DNA from: Paraburkholderia sabiae
GTDB lineage: Bacteria > Pseudomonadota > Gammaproteobacteria > Burkholderiales > Burkholderiaceae
Direction: 5' to 3'
DNA: 64,000 nt
Assembly (NCBI RefSeq): GCF_030412785.1
Contig: NZ_CP125295.1
Location: 3,534,001 to 3,598,000, forward strand
The translations under genes were made by a program, and so were the position numbers. The notes beneath the pieces are model-generated. The model made no database searches. It was not told the origin of the DNA and saw only the letters and a list, made by a program, of their open reading frames with translations. Shown piece by piece: positions 44,201 to 53,314 of this stretch (position 1 is its first letter; each line of letters begins with the position of its first letter).

Positions 44201-44688
44201 GCGCGCGCGTTCGCCGCCGAGAGCTCGGCCTTCACCTGACTGGCGGAATCCTGCACCGCGCGCAGATCGTTGCGCAGGCCGTCCAGCCGTTCGCGCCCCG
44301 TTTCGACTTCCTCGTCCGTCTTCTGATAGGCGGCGAGCGCTTCGTCGCGCTCCTTGCGGAACACGTCGACCTGCTGGGTTGCCGCGCCCAGCCCCACGCT
44401 GAGCAGGCGCTCGGCGTCGTCCTGGGATGCCGTCCAGATGCGGCGCGCGACCTCCATCAGGGTTTCCGCAAACTCGCCCGGCATGGCTTTCTGGGCCTCG
44501 ACCGGCGGGATCTGCGGCTCGCGCGCGTCGCGCCAGCGTTGCAGGGCGGCGGCAACGGAGACGATCGAGCCGCTGCGGACCTCTGCCCAGATGGTGACAG
44601 GGGAAACCAGACGGCCTTCTTCCGTCATGCGGTCGGCAATGGCTGCGACCTGTTCATCGATCATGGTGGTGTCTGCGTCTGTGGACAT
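41239..44688 (-). CDS. Very long KfrA-like DNA-binding coiled-coil protein
   Basis: A 1149-aa protein. Residues about 1-110 match the KfrA_N DNA-binding region (AAIADRMTEEGRLVSPVTIW, then GSIVSVAAALQRWRD). Residues about 120-1020 form an almost unbroken coiled coil rich in Ala, Glu, Gln and Arg, made of around ten copies of a unit of roughly 60-75 residues with LQRVTRELDEAR, LTDAQTAA, ERADAAEQRATQLEQSL and AAEREAAA. A distinct C-terminal region (1030-1149) has ASLQRQLAAQSKAHTKAYNDL and LSFELERLKPDHELVF. Plasmid KfrA proteins are about 300 aa. ATG 44688 is preferred over ATG 44787. It is convergent with the DUF1537 kinase. A structural or nucleoid/partition role is inferred. Confidence 0.85.
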   Translation of the reverse strand: MSTDADTTMIDEQVAAIADRMTEEGRLVSPVTIWAEVRSGSIVSVAAALQRWRDAREPQIPPVEAQKAMPGEFAETLMEVARRIWTASQDDAERLLSVGLGAATQQVDVFRKERDEALAAYQKTDEEVETGRERLDGLRNDLRAVQDSASQVKAELSAANARAEAAEASIEDLTQRASSGEARLAAIQTSLEDQHRANEWLAATVSSKNEEISRISRERDDARRQVATLDEACQAKSEEAERLSQEASAAVARADAATAQANESAARLATVETDLSDTRNALATERDAALEHAAEVAEQRMELERIGRDLDESRAQVSTLTEAQTLATAQLEQATQAASAANERADAETQRAAQLEQSLTIEREATAAQRDELQRVTQELDGARTQLNMLTDAQTAAKHRAEAAEQRATQLEQSLTVEREATAAQSEELQRVTRELDEARSKISGLTDAQTAAAAELARVTQDASAAKERADAAEQRATQLEQSLAAEREAAAAQSDERQRIARELDEARAKNESLTAAHAAASADVTRLTEEASAAREQVSALEQSLAAAREVTALRTSDLQRATQELEAARTQINALTESQTAASAELARVKHDVTAATERAQTAEQRAAQLEQSLAAEREAAEARSREAAAQASAQSSELQRVTRELEDAGKQISTLTVAQTAMNAELASVTQDASAAKSRAETAEQQIAQLEQNLAAEREAVTARSAEASAQSNELQRVTGELDEARNQISTLTQTLATERDAAMARNDEASAQLEEVRKQNSALSDSQNAANTELARLTQDASAQSTELQRVTRELDEARSKIDALTSAQTSADAELQRLEQEASAAKQRADAAEQQTAQLNQSLTSERDAASARGTEASAQRDELQRVKQELDEARKQIDTLTQAQTSASAELKRLEGDATAAKERADAAERQVTQSQQSLTSEREAAATRNDKASTQLDELQRVARELDEARAQISAMSESQTAASAELARATQDAFAAKERADAAEQRAAELSQTLAERPREQTAAKSTQAGTQAGEQSGGIDVVEEIASLQRQLAAQSKAHTKAYNDLRANADQWVTYAKDIKQRLEQANEKILFIDARSTGEVALLRRLSFELERLKPDHELVFREAQKKLIGATMAQQLAQKGYSYDPATAVMSKSEG

Positions 44689-44862
44689 AAGCGCCTCAAG
44701 AATCAACTGGCCGGGCGAAAGACAAATTTTCCGATACGTTACTACGTTCGGCGGTCTTCGCGATGGAAGAAGCGTGCCAATGCACATCCAGTAAGCATTT
44801 GCGATGCTCGATGGCGGCTCCGGGGCGTTTTCTTCCAGAAAAATCCGCCCAGCGAAATTTAC

Positions 44863-44891
44863 TTGACACCTAAACTATCAAAACCTAAAGT
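44863..44891 (+). promoter_or_regulatory. Promoter of the aryl-CoA catabolic operon
   Basis: A perfect -35 TTGACA (44863-44868), 17-bp spacer and -10 TAAAGT (44886-44891) lie 30 bp before the start codon at 44922. The arms TTTACTT (44858-44864) and AAGTAAA (44888-44894) form an inverted repeat around the whole promoter, and ACCTAAA occurs twice in it. The MarR protein encoded in the operon is the probable repressor. Confidence 0.65.
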
Positions 44892-44921
44892 AAAGCCGAG
44901 CACACACGTTGGGGAAGCAGC

Positions 44922-47294
44922 ATGCGCATCGTCTGTATCGGCGGCGGCCCGGCCGGCCTGTATTTCGGGTTGTTGATGAAGCGTCGTCATCCGGCGCACG
45001 AGGTGATCGTCGTCGAGCGCAACCGGCCTTACGACACCTTCGGCTGGGGCGTCGTGTTCTCCGACCAGACATTAGGCAATCTGCGTGCCGCCGACCCCGA
45101 TAGCGCCGACAGAATCCTCGAAGCGTTCAATCATTGGGACGACATCGAAATCAACTTTCGCGGGGCGCAGGTGCGTTCGTCGGGACATGGCTTTTGCGGC
45201 ATCGGCCGCAAGCGCCTGCTGAACATCCTGCAGGAACGCTGCGAAGAACTCGGCGTGAAGCTGGTGTTCGAAACCCAGGTCACGAACGACGACGACTACG
45301 ACGCTGACCTCATCATCGCCAGCGACGGCCTGAACAGCGCGATCCGCCAGAAGTACGCTTCGACCTATCAGCCCGATGTCGACATGCGCGACTGCCGCTT
45401 CGTATGGCTCGGCACGAAGAAGCTCTTCGACGCCTTCACATTCGCGTTCGAACAGACCGAATGGGGCTGGTTCCAGGCCCATGCGTATCGCTTCGACGAT
45501 CAGACGTCGACGTTCATCGTCGAAACGCCGGAACGCGTATGGCGCGCGGCCGGACTCGACGAGATGAGCAAGGAAGACAGCATCGCGTTTTGCGAACGGC
45601 TCTTTGCGAAGTACCTCGACGGCAATTCGCTGATGTCGAACGCGAGCCATCTGCGCGGCTCGTCGCAATGGATCCGCTTTCCGCGCGTCGTCAATCGCGA
45701 ATGGGTGCACTGGAAAACGCGCGCCGACGGCAAGCGCGTGCCTGTCGTTCTAATGGGCGACGCCGCGCACACCGCGCATTTCTCGATCGGCTCCGGCACC
45801 AAGCTCGCGCTCGAAGACGCCATCGAACTCGCGAACAGCATGGACGCGCATCCGCACAATCTCGCCGCCGCGCTCGCGCACTACACCGACGTGCGCAGCA
45901 TCGACGTGTTGCGCATCCAGAATGCCGCGCGCAATTCGACGGAATGGTTCGAGCATGTCGACCGTTATGCATCGTTCGAGCCGGAGCAGTTCGCGTATTC
46001 GTTGCTGACGCGCTCGCAGCGCATCTCGCATGAAAATCTGCGCGAACGCGATGCCACGTATCTCTCTTCATTCGAAGACTGGCTGTCCGCGCGTGCGGGC
46101 ATCGAACGTGAAGCGAAAAAACACTCCATTCCGCCGATGTTCACGCCTTTCACTTTGCGCGGCGTGACGTTGAAGAATCGCGTCGTCGTATCGCCGATGG
46201 CGCAGTACTCCGCCGTTGACGGCATTGCGGGCGACTATCACCTGATGCACCTCGGCGCGCGCGCAATGGGCGGCGCGGCGCTCGTGATGACGGAGATGAC
46301 GTGCGTGTCGCCTGAAGCGCGCATCACGCCGGGATGCCCCGGCATGTATGCGCCCGAGCATCTCGCCGCGTGGCGACGCATCGTGCAGTTCGTGCACACG
46401 CAAAGCGACGCGAAGATCGGCATGCAGCTGGGTCACGCGGGCGCGAAGGCTTCGACGCGCGTGAGTTGGGAAGGCATCGATCAGCCGCTGCCCGACGGCA
46501 ACTGGCCTTTGGTGTCGGCGTCGCCGCAGCAATATCTGCGCGGCGTGAGTCAATGGTCGCGCGAAGCGACGCATGAAGAACTGCGCAACATCGAAGCGCA
46601 ATTCGTGCGAGCCACGGAAATGGCAACTGAAGCAGGCTTCGACTGGCTCGAATTGCACTGCGCACATGGCTACTTTCTGTCGAGCTTTCTGTCGCCGCTC
46701 ACCAATCATCGCACCGACGAATACGGCGGCTCGCTCGAAAACCGCCTGCGTTATCCGCTCGAAGTGTTCGCGGCGATGCGCAAGGTGTGGCCGCAAGACA
46801 AGCCGATGTCGGTACGTATTTCCGCGCACGACTGGGTCGACGGCGGTACCACGCCCGACGATGCCGTCGCCATCGCGCGCGCTTTCAAGGCGGCGGGTGC
46901 CGACATGATCGACGTGTCGTCGGGACAGGTCAGCAAGGAAGAAAAGCCCGTCTACGGTCGCATGTTCCAGACGCCGTTCGCGGATCGCATCCGCAACGAA
47001 GCGGGCATCGCGACGATCGCAGTCGGTGCGATTTCCGAAGCGGATCACGTGAACAGCATCATCGCGGCGGGACGTGCGGATCTGTGTGCGGTCGCGCGTC
47101 CGCATCTGGCGAATCCGTCGTGGACGCTGAACGAGGCCGCGAAGATCGGCTATTTCGACGTGAACTGGCCGAAGCAGTACACGGCGGCCAAATCGCAACT
47201 CGAACGCAATTACGAACGCGAGCGCGCGCAGGCCGCAGAAAACGCGCGTCTGTCGCCGCAAGAACGCGCGGCACGCGCGGAAGGAACCGTTTGA
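44922..47294 (+). CDS. Bifunctional aryl-CoA monooxygenase/reductase (2-aminobenzoyl-CoA type)
   Basis: A 790-aa flavoenzyme fusion. Residues 1-390 form a class A FAD monooxygenase ([12 protein letters not shown] at 7-18, then [13 protein letters not shown] and [23 protein letters not shown] shown here as [17 protein letters not shown]). Residues about 405-775 form an Old Yellow Enzyme domain ([20 protein letters not shown], the catalytic [14 protein letters not shown], then [20 protein letters not shown]). This architecture is known in 2-aminobenzoyl-CoA monooxygenase/reductase of Azoarcus evansii and in salicylyl-CoA 5-hydroxylases. With a CoA ligase, beta-oxidation genes and a RidA protein in the same operon, the anthranilate pathway is favoured: hydroxylation plus reduction of the CoA-bound ring. 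Confidence 0.88.
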   Translation: MRIVCIGGGPAGLYFGLLMKRRHPAHEVIVVERNRPYDTFGWGVVFSDQTLGNLRAADPDSADRILEAFNHWDDIEINFRGAQVRSSGHGFCGIGRKRLLNILQERCEELGVKLVFETQVTNDDDYDADLIIASDGLNSAIRQKYASTYQPDVDMRDCRFVWLGTKKLFDAFTFAFEQTEWGWFQAHAYRFDDQTSTFIVETPERVWRAAGLDEMSKEDSIAFCERLFAKYLDGNSLMSNASHLRGSSQWIRFPRVVNREWVHWKTRADGKRVPVVLMGDAAHTAHFSIGSGTKLALEDAIELANSMDAHPHNLAAALAHYTDVRSIDVLRIQNAARNSTEWFEHVDRYASFEPEQFAYSLLTRSQRISHENLRERDATYLSSFEDWLSARAGIEREAKKHSIPPMFTPFTLRGVTLKNRVVVSPMAQYSAVDGIAGDYHLMHLGARAMGGAALVMTEMTCVSPEARITPGCPGMYAPEHLAAWRRIVQFVHTQSDAKIGMQLGHAGAKASTRVSWEGIDQPLPDGNWPLVSASPQQYLRGVSQWSREATHEELRNIEAQFVRATEMATEAGFDWLELHCAHGYFLSSFLSPLTNHRTDEYGGSLENRLRYPLEVFAAMRKVWPQDKPMSVRISAHDWVDGGTTPDDAVAIARAFKAAGADMIDVSSGQVSKEEKPVYGRMFQTPFADRIRNEAGIATIAVGAISEADHVNSIIAAGRADLCAVARPHLANPSWTLNEAAKIGYFDVNWPKQYTAAKSQLERNYERERAQAAENARLSPQERAARAEGTV

Positions 47295-48073
47295 TGGACA
47301 CCACGCTCGCAGGAAAACACGCCGTCGTGACGGGCGGCGGCAGCGGCATCGGCGCGGCGACGGCGCAAGCATTGATTCGCGCAGGCGCACGCGTCACGCT
47401 GATGGGCCGCGACGCGAAACGCCTCGATGCACAACGCGAAACGTTGAGCGCATATGGCGAGATTGCAGCATGCATCAGCGTCGATGTGAGTGACGAAAGT
47501 GCTGTAAACAAGGCATTTTCTGAAGCGTCATCGATTGCAGGTGCCGTCGATGTGCTCGTCAACAACGCGGGACAAGCACAGGCCGCACCGTTCGCTCAAA
47601 CAGACAGCGCGCTCTGGCAACGCATGCTCGACGTCAATCTCACTGGCGTGTTTCTCTGCACACGCGCCGTGTTGCCGTCGATGCTCGAACGCAGCTATGG
47701 ACGCGTCATCAACGTCGCGAGCACAGCGGGACAAATTGGCTACGCGTATGTCGCCGCATATTGCGCGGCAAAACATGGGGTAATCGGACTCACGCGTTCG
47801 CTCGCGCTCGAAGTCGCGACGAAGGGCATCACGGTCAACGCCGTTTGCCCCGGCTATACGGAAACGGAATTGCTGCGCGCATCGCTCGACCAGATCACTG
47901 CGAAAACTTCACGCAGCGAGCAGGAAGCACGCGACATCCTCGTGCGCAACAACCCGCAGCGCCGTTTCGTCTCGCCCGAAGAAGTCGCGAACGCGGTGCT
48001 GTGGTTATGCATGCCCGGCTCCGAATCCATCACAGGTCAATCGATTTCCGTATCAGGCGGAGAAGTCACATGA
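47294..48073 (+). CDS. SDR-family dehydrogenase of the aryl-CoA operon
   Basis: A 259-aa short-chain dehydrogenase: TGGGSGIGAATAQALI near 13-28, NNAGQAQ near 89, catalytic Ser in VINVASTAGQIG, YCAAKHG with Tyr and Lys, and a C-terminal ESITGQSISVSGGE. The start overlaps the stop of the monooxygenase gene (TGATG) and the end overlaps the MarR gene (ATGA). It likely acts as a hydroxyacyl-CoA dehydrogenase in the steps after ring reduction. Confidence 0.9.
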   Translation: MDTTLAGKHAVVTGGGSGIGAATAQALIRAGARVTLMGRDAKRLDAQRETLSAYGEIAACISVDVSDESAVNKAFSEASSIAGAVDVLVNNAGQAQAAPFAQTDSALWQRMLDVNLTGVFLCTRAVLPSMLERSYGRVINVASTAGQIGYAYVAAYCAAKHGVIGLTRSLALEVATKGITVNAVCPGYTETELLRASLDQITAKTSRSEQEARDILVRNNPQRRFVSPEEVANAVLWLCMPGSESITGQSISVSGGEVT

Positions 48074-48627
48074 GCAACACCGCAAAGAAGAAAACCAACG
48101 ACGCCGTCGAAACGAAACCGGCGCGCAAAGGCATCGAGAAACCCGCGGAGAACGTCGTGGACATGGAGATGAGCACGGGCGCGGACAGTCATATGGGCTT
48201 GCGCCTCTGGCTGCGCATGCTGACCACGACGAACCTCGTGCAAGCGGAATTGCGCAAGCGTCTGCGTAACGAGTTCGACACGACGCTGCCGCGCTTCGAT
48301 CTGATGGCGCAGCTGGAGCGTCATCCCGAAGGACTGAAGATGACGGAGCTGTCGCGCCGTCTGATGGTGACGGGCGGCAACATCACGGGCATTACCGATC
48401 AACTGGAAAAGGAAGGGCTCGTCGCGCGAGACACAGATCCGAACGATCGTCGTTCGACCAGCGTGCGTCTCACGCCGGAAGGCCGCGCGCTGTTCGACCG
48501 GATGGCCGTCGCGCACGAGCAATGGGTCGTCGAAATGTTCGGCGGCCTCGATCTCGACGAGAAATCGCGCACGCATCAGAAGCTCGGCAAGCTCAAGCAG
48601 CACCTGCTGAACACGATCAAAAGCTGA
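48070..48627 (+). CDS. MarR-family regulator of the aryl-CoA operon
   Basis: A 185-aa MarR protein with an extended polar N-terminus (about 40 residues) before the winged helix domain: LRNEFDTTLPRFDLMAQL, KMTELSRRLMVTGGNITGI and a wing with TDPNDRRSTSVRLTPEG. It lies within the operon, coupled by ATGA to the SDR gene, and so is co-expressed with the genes it should control. MarR proteins in such clusters are released by the aryl-CoA intermediate; that is family knowledge, not shown here. Confidence 0.9.
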   Translation: MSNTAKKKTNDAVETKPARKGIEKPAENVVDMEMSTGADSHMGLRLWLRMLTTTNLVQAELRKRLRNEFDTTLPRFDLMAQLERHPEGLKMTELSRRLMVTGGNITGITDQLEKEGLVARDTDPNDRRSTSVRLTPEGRALFDRMAVAHEQWVVEMFGGLDLDEKSRTHQKLGKLKQHLLNTIKS

Positions 48628-48657
48628 CGCGCGCAATCTGCACACGAGGAAAGAACT

Positions 48658-49509
48658 ATGACCATATCCGCAGCTGAAGCCCTGTTGGCCGGCAATCGCA
48701 CGACGCTCGCAACATATGAAGCGAAGCACTTCGGCTGGTCCGTCGATGCAGGCGTCGCGACGATCATGCTGAACCGTCCCGAGCGCAAGAACCCGCTGAC
48801 GTTCGAGTCGTACGCGGAGTTGCGCGATCTGTTCCGTCAGCTTGCTTATGCGACCGACGTGAAGGTCGTCGTGATGCATGGCGCGGGCGAGAACTTCTGC
48901 TCGGGCGGCGACGTGCACGACATCATTGCGCCGCTTATCGATCTGCCGATGCCTGAACTGCTGCTCTTCACGCGCATGACGGGCGATCTCGTCAAGGCGA
49001 TGCGGCATTGTCCGCAGCCGATCATCGCGGCTATCGACGGCGTATGCGCCGGTGCAGGCGCGATCCTCGCGATGGCCTCCGACATGCGCCTCGCCACCGC
49101 ACGCAGCAAGCTCGCGTTCCTGTTCACGCGCGTCGGTCTCGCGGGCTGCGACATGGGCGCGTGTTCGATCCTGCCGCGCATCATCGGCCAGGGACGCGCC
49201 GCCGAACTGCTCTACACGGGGCGCTCGGCAAGCGGCGACGAAGGCTACGCATGGGGCTTCTACAACCGCCTCTGTGCGCCGGAAGCGCTGCTCGACGAAG
49301 CATCGAAGCTTGCCGCCGATCTCTCCGCCGGCCCGACATTCGCGCATGGCGTGACGAAGAAGATGCTGCATCAGGAATGGAGCATGAGCATCGACGAAGC
49401 GATCGAATCGGAAGCGCAGGCGCAGGCCATCTGCATGACGACGCGCGATTTCGAGCGCGCGTATCGCGCGTTCGCGGCGAAGTCGCGTCCTGTGTTCGAA
49501 GGAGACTGA
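48658..49509 (+). CDS. Enoyl-CoA hydratase of the aryl-CoA operon
   Basis: A 283-aa crotonase-fold enzyme. It has [20 protein letters not shown] near 36, [12 protein letters not shown] for the first oxyanion loop, and [20 protein letters not shown] for the second. Start ATG 48658 has GAGGAAAGAA upstream. It lies 30 bp after the MarR stop. In this operon it should carry out a beta-oxidation-like hydration on the reduced, non-aromatic ring-CoA. Confidence 0.9.
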   Translation: MTISAAEALLAGNRTTLATYEAKHFGWSVDAGVATIMLNRPERKNPLTFESYAELRDLFRQLAYATDVKVVVMHGAGENFCSGGDVHDIIAPLIDLPMPELLLFTRMTGDLVKAMRHCPQPIIAAIDGVCAGAGAILAMASDMRLATARSKLAFLFTRVGLAGCDMGACSILPRIIGQGRAAELLYTGRSASGDEGYAWGFYNRLCAPEALLDEASKLAADLSAGPTFAHGVTKKMLHQEWSMSIDEAIESEAQAQAICMTTRDFERAYRAFAAKSRPVFEGD

Positions 49510-49511
49510 TC

Positions 49512-50699
49512 TTGAAGCATGAAGATCTACACAGCGCTTTGGCCTGGCCGTTCTTCGAAGCGCGTCATCGCGAACTGGCGGGTGGCATCGAAGCATGGGC
49601 CGCGCAACATCTCGCGCATGTAAAGCATGACGACACCGACGCGACATGCCGACAACTCGTGCGCGCATTGGGCGAAGCGGGCTGGCTGAAATACGGCGTC
49701 GGTGGCACACAATACGGCGGACACGGCGACACGATCGATACGCGCGCCGTGTGTCTGCTGCGAGAAACGCTAGCGAAACACGACGGACTCGCCGACTTCG
49801 CGCTTGCGATGCAAGGGCTCGGTTCCGGCGCGATCACGCTCGCAGGCACGCATGAACAGAAGACGCGCTATCTTCCGCGCGTCGCGAAGGGCGAGGCGAT
49901 TGCCGCGTTCGCATTGTCGGAGCCCGACGCAGGTTCCGACGTTGCAGCGATGGCATTGCAGGCGCGTGCTGAAGGCGATTTCTACGTGTTAGACGGCGAC
50001 AAGACGTGGATCTCGAACGGCGGCATCGCGGACTTCTACGTCGTGTTTGCAAGAACAGGCGAAGCGCCGGGCTCGCGCGGCATTAGCGCGTTTATTGTCG
50101 ATGCCGATACGCCAGGGTTGCAGATCGCCGAACGTATCGATGTGATCGCGCCGCATCCGCTCGCGCGCTTGCACTTCGAAAACGCACGCGTGCCGCGCAG
50201 CCAGATGCTCGGCGCGCCCGGCGAAGGCTTCAAGATCGCGATGCGCACACTCGACATTTTCCGCACGTCGGTTGCGGCGGCATCGCTTGGCTTTGCGCGG
50301 CGCGCGATGCAGGAAGGGCTTGAACGTGCGGCGTCGCGCAAGATGTTTGGTCAGACGCTCGGCGATTTTCAGTTGACGCAGACGAAGCTCGCGCAGATGG
50401 CGCTAACCATCGACAGCAGCGCGTTGCTTGTCTATCGCGCCGCATGGCTGCGCGATCAGGGCGAAAGCGTCACGCGCGAAGCCGCGATGGCGAAGTGGCA
50501 CGCGAGCGAAGGTGCGCAACAGGTGATCGATAGCGCCGTGCAGTTGTGGGGCGGCATGGGCGTGCAAAGCGGCACGACCGTCGAGCGGCTGTATCGCGAG
50601 ATTCGCGCGCTGCGCATCTATGAAGGTGCGACGGAAGTGCAGCAGTTGATTGTCGGGCGCGATCTGCTGAAAGCGCACGCCACGGAGCGCGCGTCATGA
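49512..50699 (+). CDS. Acyl-CoA dehydrogenase of the aryl-CoA operon
   Basis: Flavoprotein dehydrogenase of 395 aa: [57 protein letters not shown] and the C-terminal [21 protein letters not shown] 49512 is the probable start: AAGGAGA lies 7 bases upstream, and the next in-frame Met is about 100 residues in, which would remove the N-terminal helical domain. It overlaps the thioesterase gene by ATGA. It should dehydrogenate a ring-derived acyl-CoA. Confidence 0.88.
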   Translation: MKHEDLHSALAWPFFEARHRELAGGIEAWAAQHLAHVKHDDTDATCRQLVRALGEAGWLKYGVGGTQYGGHGDTIDTRAVCLLRETLAKHDGLADFALAMQGLGSGAITLAGTHEQKTRYLPRVAKGEAIAAFALSEPDAGSDVAAMALQARAEGDFYVLDGDKTWISNGGIADFYVVFARTGEAPGSRGISAFIVDADTPGLQIAERIDVIAPHPLARLHFENARVPRSQMLGAPGEGFKIAMRTLDIFRTSVAAASLGFARRAMQEGLERAASRKMFGQTLGDFQLTQTKLAQMALTIDSSALLVYRAAWLRDQGESVTREAAMAKWHASEGAQQVIDSAVQLWGGMGVQSGTTVERLYREIRALRIYEGATEVQQLIVGRDLLKAHATERAS

Positions 50700-51139
50700 G
50701 CGCCACTTTCGACATGCCCGTGCGCATCCGCTTCGCGCATTGCGATCCGGCAGGCATCGTCTACTTTCCGCAGTATCTGGTGATGACGAACATGCTCGTC
50801 GAAGAGTGGTTCAACGAGCGCCTTTCAGTTGACTACGCGCACATGATCCAGACGCGCCGCGTCGGTTTGCCTATCGTGAAGCTCGAATGCGAGTTCTCGA
50901 AGCCAAGCCGTATGGGCGAAACGGTCACGCTTGCGCTCGGTGTTACGCGTATCGGACGCCGTTCGATCGGCATCGATATCGTCGCCCGTTGTGCAGACGA
51001 AGTGCGTTTTCGCGCGACACAGGTGCTCGTCACGACGTCGCTGGAAAGCGGCCAGTCGATCGACATTCCCGACGACATCGCCAGCGCGCTCGCCGCGTTT
51101 GCGCCGCACGCCGTTCAATCCGAGGAGCAACGCTCATGA
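50696..51139 (+). CDS. 4-hydroxybenzoyl-CoA thioesterase-like (hotdog fold)
   Basis: A 147-aa acyl-CoA thioesterase. The N-terminal [20 protein letters not shown] contains the catalytic Asp of the 4HBT group ([10 protein letters not shown]), followed by [13 protein letters not shown]. It overlaps both neighbours by ATGA, so it is translationally coupled within the operon. Such enzymes in aryl-CoA pathways are thought to release CoA from dead-end intermediates and prevent CoA depletion. Confidence 0.9.
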   Translation: MSATFDMPVRIRFAHCDPAGIVYFPQYLVMTNMLVEEWFNERLSVDYAHMIQTRRVGLPIVKLECEFSKPSRMGETVTLALGVTRIGRRSIGIDIVARCADEVRFRATQVLVTTSLESGQSIDIPDDIASALAAFAPHAVQSEEQRS

Positions 51140-51534
51140 AGAAAAAACCGCTTCTGCCCGCGGGCTGGGTCACGCCGCGCGGCTACGCGAATGGTGTCGC
51201 GGTAACGGGCACGCAGGTTTATATCGCCGGACAGATCGGCTGGAACGAAGAAGCGCGCATGACGAGCGATCTGTTCGCCGAACAGGCCACGCAGGCGCTG
51301 CGCAACGTGCTTGCCGTGCTGCGCGAAGCGGGCGGCAAGCCCGAGCATCTCGTGCGCATGACGTGGTACGTCACCGACAAGCGCGAATACGTCGCCGCGC
51401 TGAAGGAGATCGGCCGGGCATTCCGCGAACTGATCGGCGATTACGACATTGCGATGAGCGCAGTGCAGGTCGTCGCGCTGATCGAAGACGACGCAAAGGT
51501 CGAGATCGAAGCGACCGCAGTAATCACCGAGTAG
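51136..51534 (+). CDS. RidA-family enamine/imine deaminase
   Basis: A 132-aa YjgF/RidA protein: YANGVAVTGTQVYIAGQIGW, then VRMTWYVTDKREYVAAL, with a conserved Arg near 75. RidA members hydrolyse reactive enamines and imines. The start overlaps the thioesterase stop by ATGA. In an anthranilate-type pathway the reduced ring carries an amino-ene group, so an imine deaminase is an expected enzyme; a salicylate pathway would not need it. This supports 2-aminobenzoyl-CoA as substrate. Confidence 0.88.
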   Translation: MKKKPLLPAGWVTPRGYANGVAVTGTQVYIAGQIGWNEEARMTSDLFAEQATQALRNVLAVLREAGGKPEHLVRMTWYVTDKREYVAALKEIGRAFRELIGDYDIAMSAVQVVALIEDDAKVEIEATAVITE

Positions 51535-51595
51535 TCGCGCCCGAACCGCGCACACGAACCTCACGCACATCAAGCACGTTCAGCAGGGGAGTTTC

Positions 51596-53239
51596 ATGAT
51601 GGAACCGTCAGCTCACGTCGATACCTTCGCGCGCGATCACTTGCCGCCGCAGGATCAATGGCCCGTGTTTCTGCTCGACAATCCCGACGTCACGTATCCG
51701 GCGCGCTTCAACTGCGCGACTGAACTGCTCGATCGTGCCGTCGAGAACGGCTATGGCGACCGGCCCGCAATCTGGTCCGACGTCGACGGCAAGCCGCATT
51801 CGACCACTTACGGCGAACTGCTCGCGATGGTCAATCGCAGCGCGCATGTGCTGATCGATGAAATGGGTTTGCAGCCAGGCAATCGCGTGTTGCTGCGCGG
51901 GCCGAATACGTTGCAGATGGCCGTCGCGTTTCTCGCCGCGTTGAAAGCGGGTCTTGTCGTTGTGCCGACCATGCCGTTGCTGCGCGCGAAGGAACTCAAG
52001 CAGATCATCGACAAGGCGCAAATCAGCGCTGCGTTATGCGATACGCGCTTGATGGAAGAACTCTCGCGATGTTCGACAGCGGGCGACGAGTTCTTCTGCC
52101 CAAGCCTCAAACAGACAACGATCTTTCACGACGACGACGCAGCCGGTTCGCTCGAAACTCTGGCCGCATCGAAACCCGCTGAATTCAAGGCCTGCGACAC
52201 GGCCGCCGATGACGTCTGCCTGATCGCCTTCACGAGCGGCACGACGGGCGCGCCGAAGGGCTGCATGCATTTTCATCGCGACGTGATCGCGATGTGCGAT
52301 CTGTTCCCGCGTCACATTCTGAAGGCCACACCCGACGATATCTTCTGCGGCACGCCGCCGCTCGCGTTCACGTTCGGACTTGGCGGATTGCTGTGTTTTC
52401 CGCTGCGCGCGGGTGCATCGACGGTGCTGATCGAAAAGCAGACGCCCGAAACGCTGCTGCAAAACGTCGAGCGTTTTCGCACGACGGTGATGTTCACCGC
52501 GCCGACGTTCTATCGGCAGATGGCGCCGCTGATTCCGCGCTTCGATATTTCGTCGCTGAAAAAGACCGTTTCCGCCGGCGAAGCGTTGCCCGATTCGACG
52601 CGTGCGCTGTGGCGCGAAGCGAGCGGCATCGAAATGATCGACGGGATCGGCGGGACTGAGCTGATCCATATCTTCATCTCGTCGGCGGGACACGATGTGA
52701 GGCCGCATGCGATCGGCAAGGCCGTGCCCGGCTACATCGTGCAAGCCGTCGACGACGACATGCGCCCCGTGCCCGCCGGCACGCTCGGCAAGCTCGCGGT
52801 GCGCGGCCCGACCGGCTGCCGCTATCTCGCCGACGATCGCCAGCGCAAGTTCGTGCGCGACGGCTGGAATCTGCCCGGCGACTCCGTCTACATCGACGAA
52901 GACGGCTACGTGTTCTATCAGGCACGCGCCGACGACATGATCGTTTCGGCGGGCTACAACATCTCCGGTCCCGAAGTGGAAAGCGTGCTGATGCAGCACG
53001 CGGCCGTTGCCGAATGCGGCGTGATCGGCGTGCCCGATGAGACGCGCGGACAGATCGTGAAGGCCTTCGTCGTGCTCAACAAGGGCTTTAGCGCCGATGA
53101 GAAACTGGTCGCGGAGTTGCAGGAATTCGTGAAGAATACCGTTGCGCCGTACAAGTATCCGCGCGTCGTCGCCTTCATCGATGCGCTGCCTCGCACCGAA
53201 ACCGGCAAGCTCAAGCGCTTCGCCCTGCGTGCGATGTAG
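51596..53239 (+). CDS. Benzoate-CoA ligase family enzyme, probable 2-aminobenzoate-CoA ligase
   Basis: Adenylate-forming CoA ligase of 547 aa. The P-loop is LIAFTSGTTGAPKGC near residue 220, further motifs are VSAGEALPDSTRALW and GIGGTELIHIF, the hinge region is YQARADDMIVSAGYNISGPEVE split as YQARADDMIV and AGYNISGPEVE, and the catalytic Lys is in PRTETGKLKRFALR. Two ATGs are adjacent at 51596 and 51599. It activates the aromatic acid for the bifunctional monooxygenase. Close relatives include benzoate- and 2-aminobenzoate-CoA ligases. Confidence 0.9.
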   Translation: MMEPSAHVDTFARDHLPPQDQWPVFLLDNPDVTYPARFNCATELLDRAVENGYGDRPAIWSDVDGKPHSTTYGELLAMVNRSAHVLIDEMGLQPGNRVLLRGPNTLQMAVAFLAALKAGLVVVPTMPLLRAKELKQIIDKAQISAALCDTRLMEELSRCSTAGDEFFCPSLKQTTIFHDDDAAGSLETLAASKPAEFKACDTAADDVCLIAFTSGTTGAPKGCMHFHRDVIAMCDLFPRHILKATPDDIFCGTPPLAFTFGLGGLLCFPLRAGASTVLIEKQTPETLLQNVERFRTTVMFTAPTFYRQMAPLIPRFDISSLKKTVSAGEALPDSTRALWREASGIEMIDGIGGTELIHIFISSAGHDVRPHAIGKAVPGYIVQAVDDDMRPVPAGTLGKLAVRGPTGCRYLADDRQRKFVRDGWNLPGDSVYIDEDGYVFYQARADDMIVSAGYNISGPEVESVLMQHAAVAECGVIGVPDETRGQIVKAFVVLNKGFSADEKLVAELQEFVKNTVAPYKYPRVVAFIDALPRTETGKLKRFALRAM

Positions 53240-53314
53240 CGCACGCCGCTCCATCCGATATCGGCGAACAAAGACGCGTGCCGTCCCCTTCGTCCCATAT
53301 TCGAGGAGCAATTG

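Noticed and set aside
44922..47294. Firm assignment as salicylyl-CoA 5-hydroxylase
   Set aside because: The domain order fits both salicylyl-CoA and 2-aminobenzoyl-CoA enzymes. The RidA gene and beta-oxidation set favour the latter, so the salicylate name was not used as the main call.
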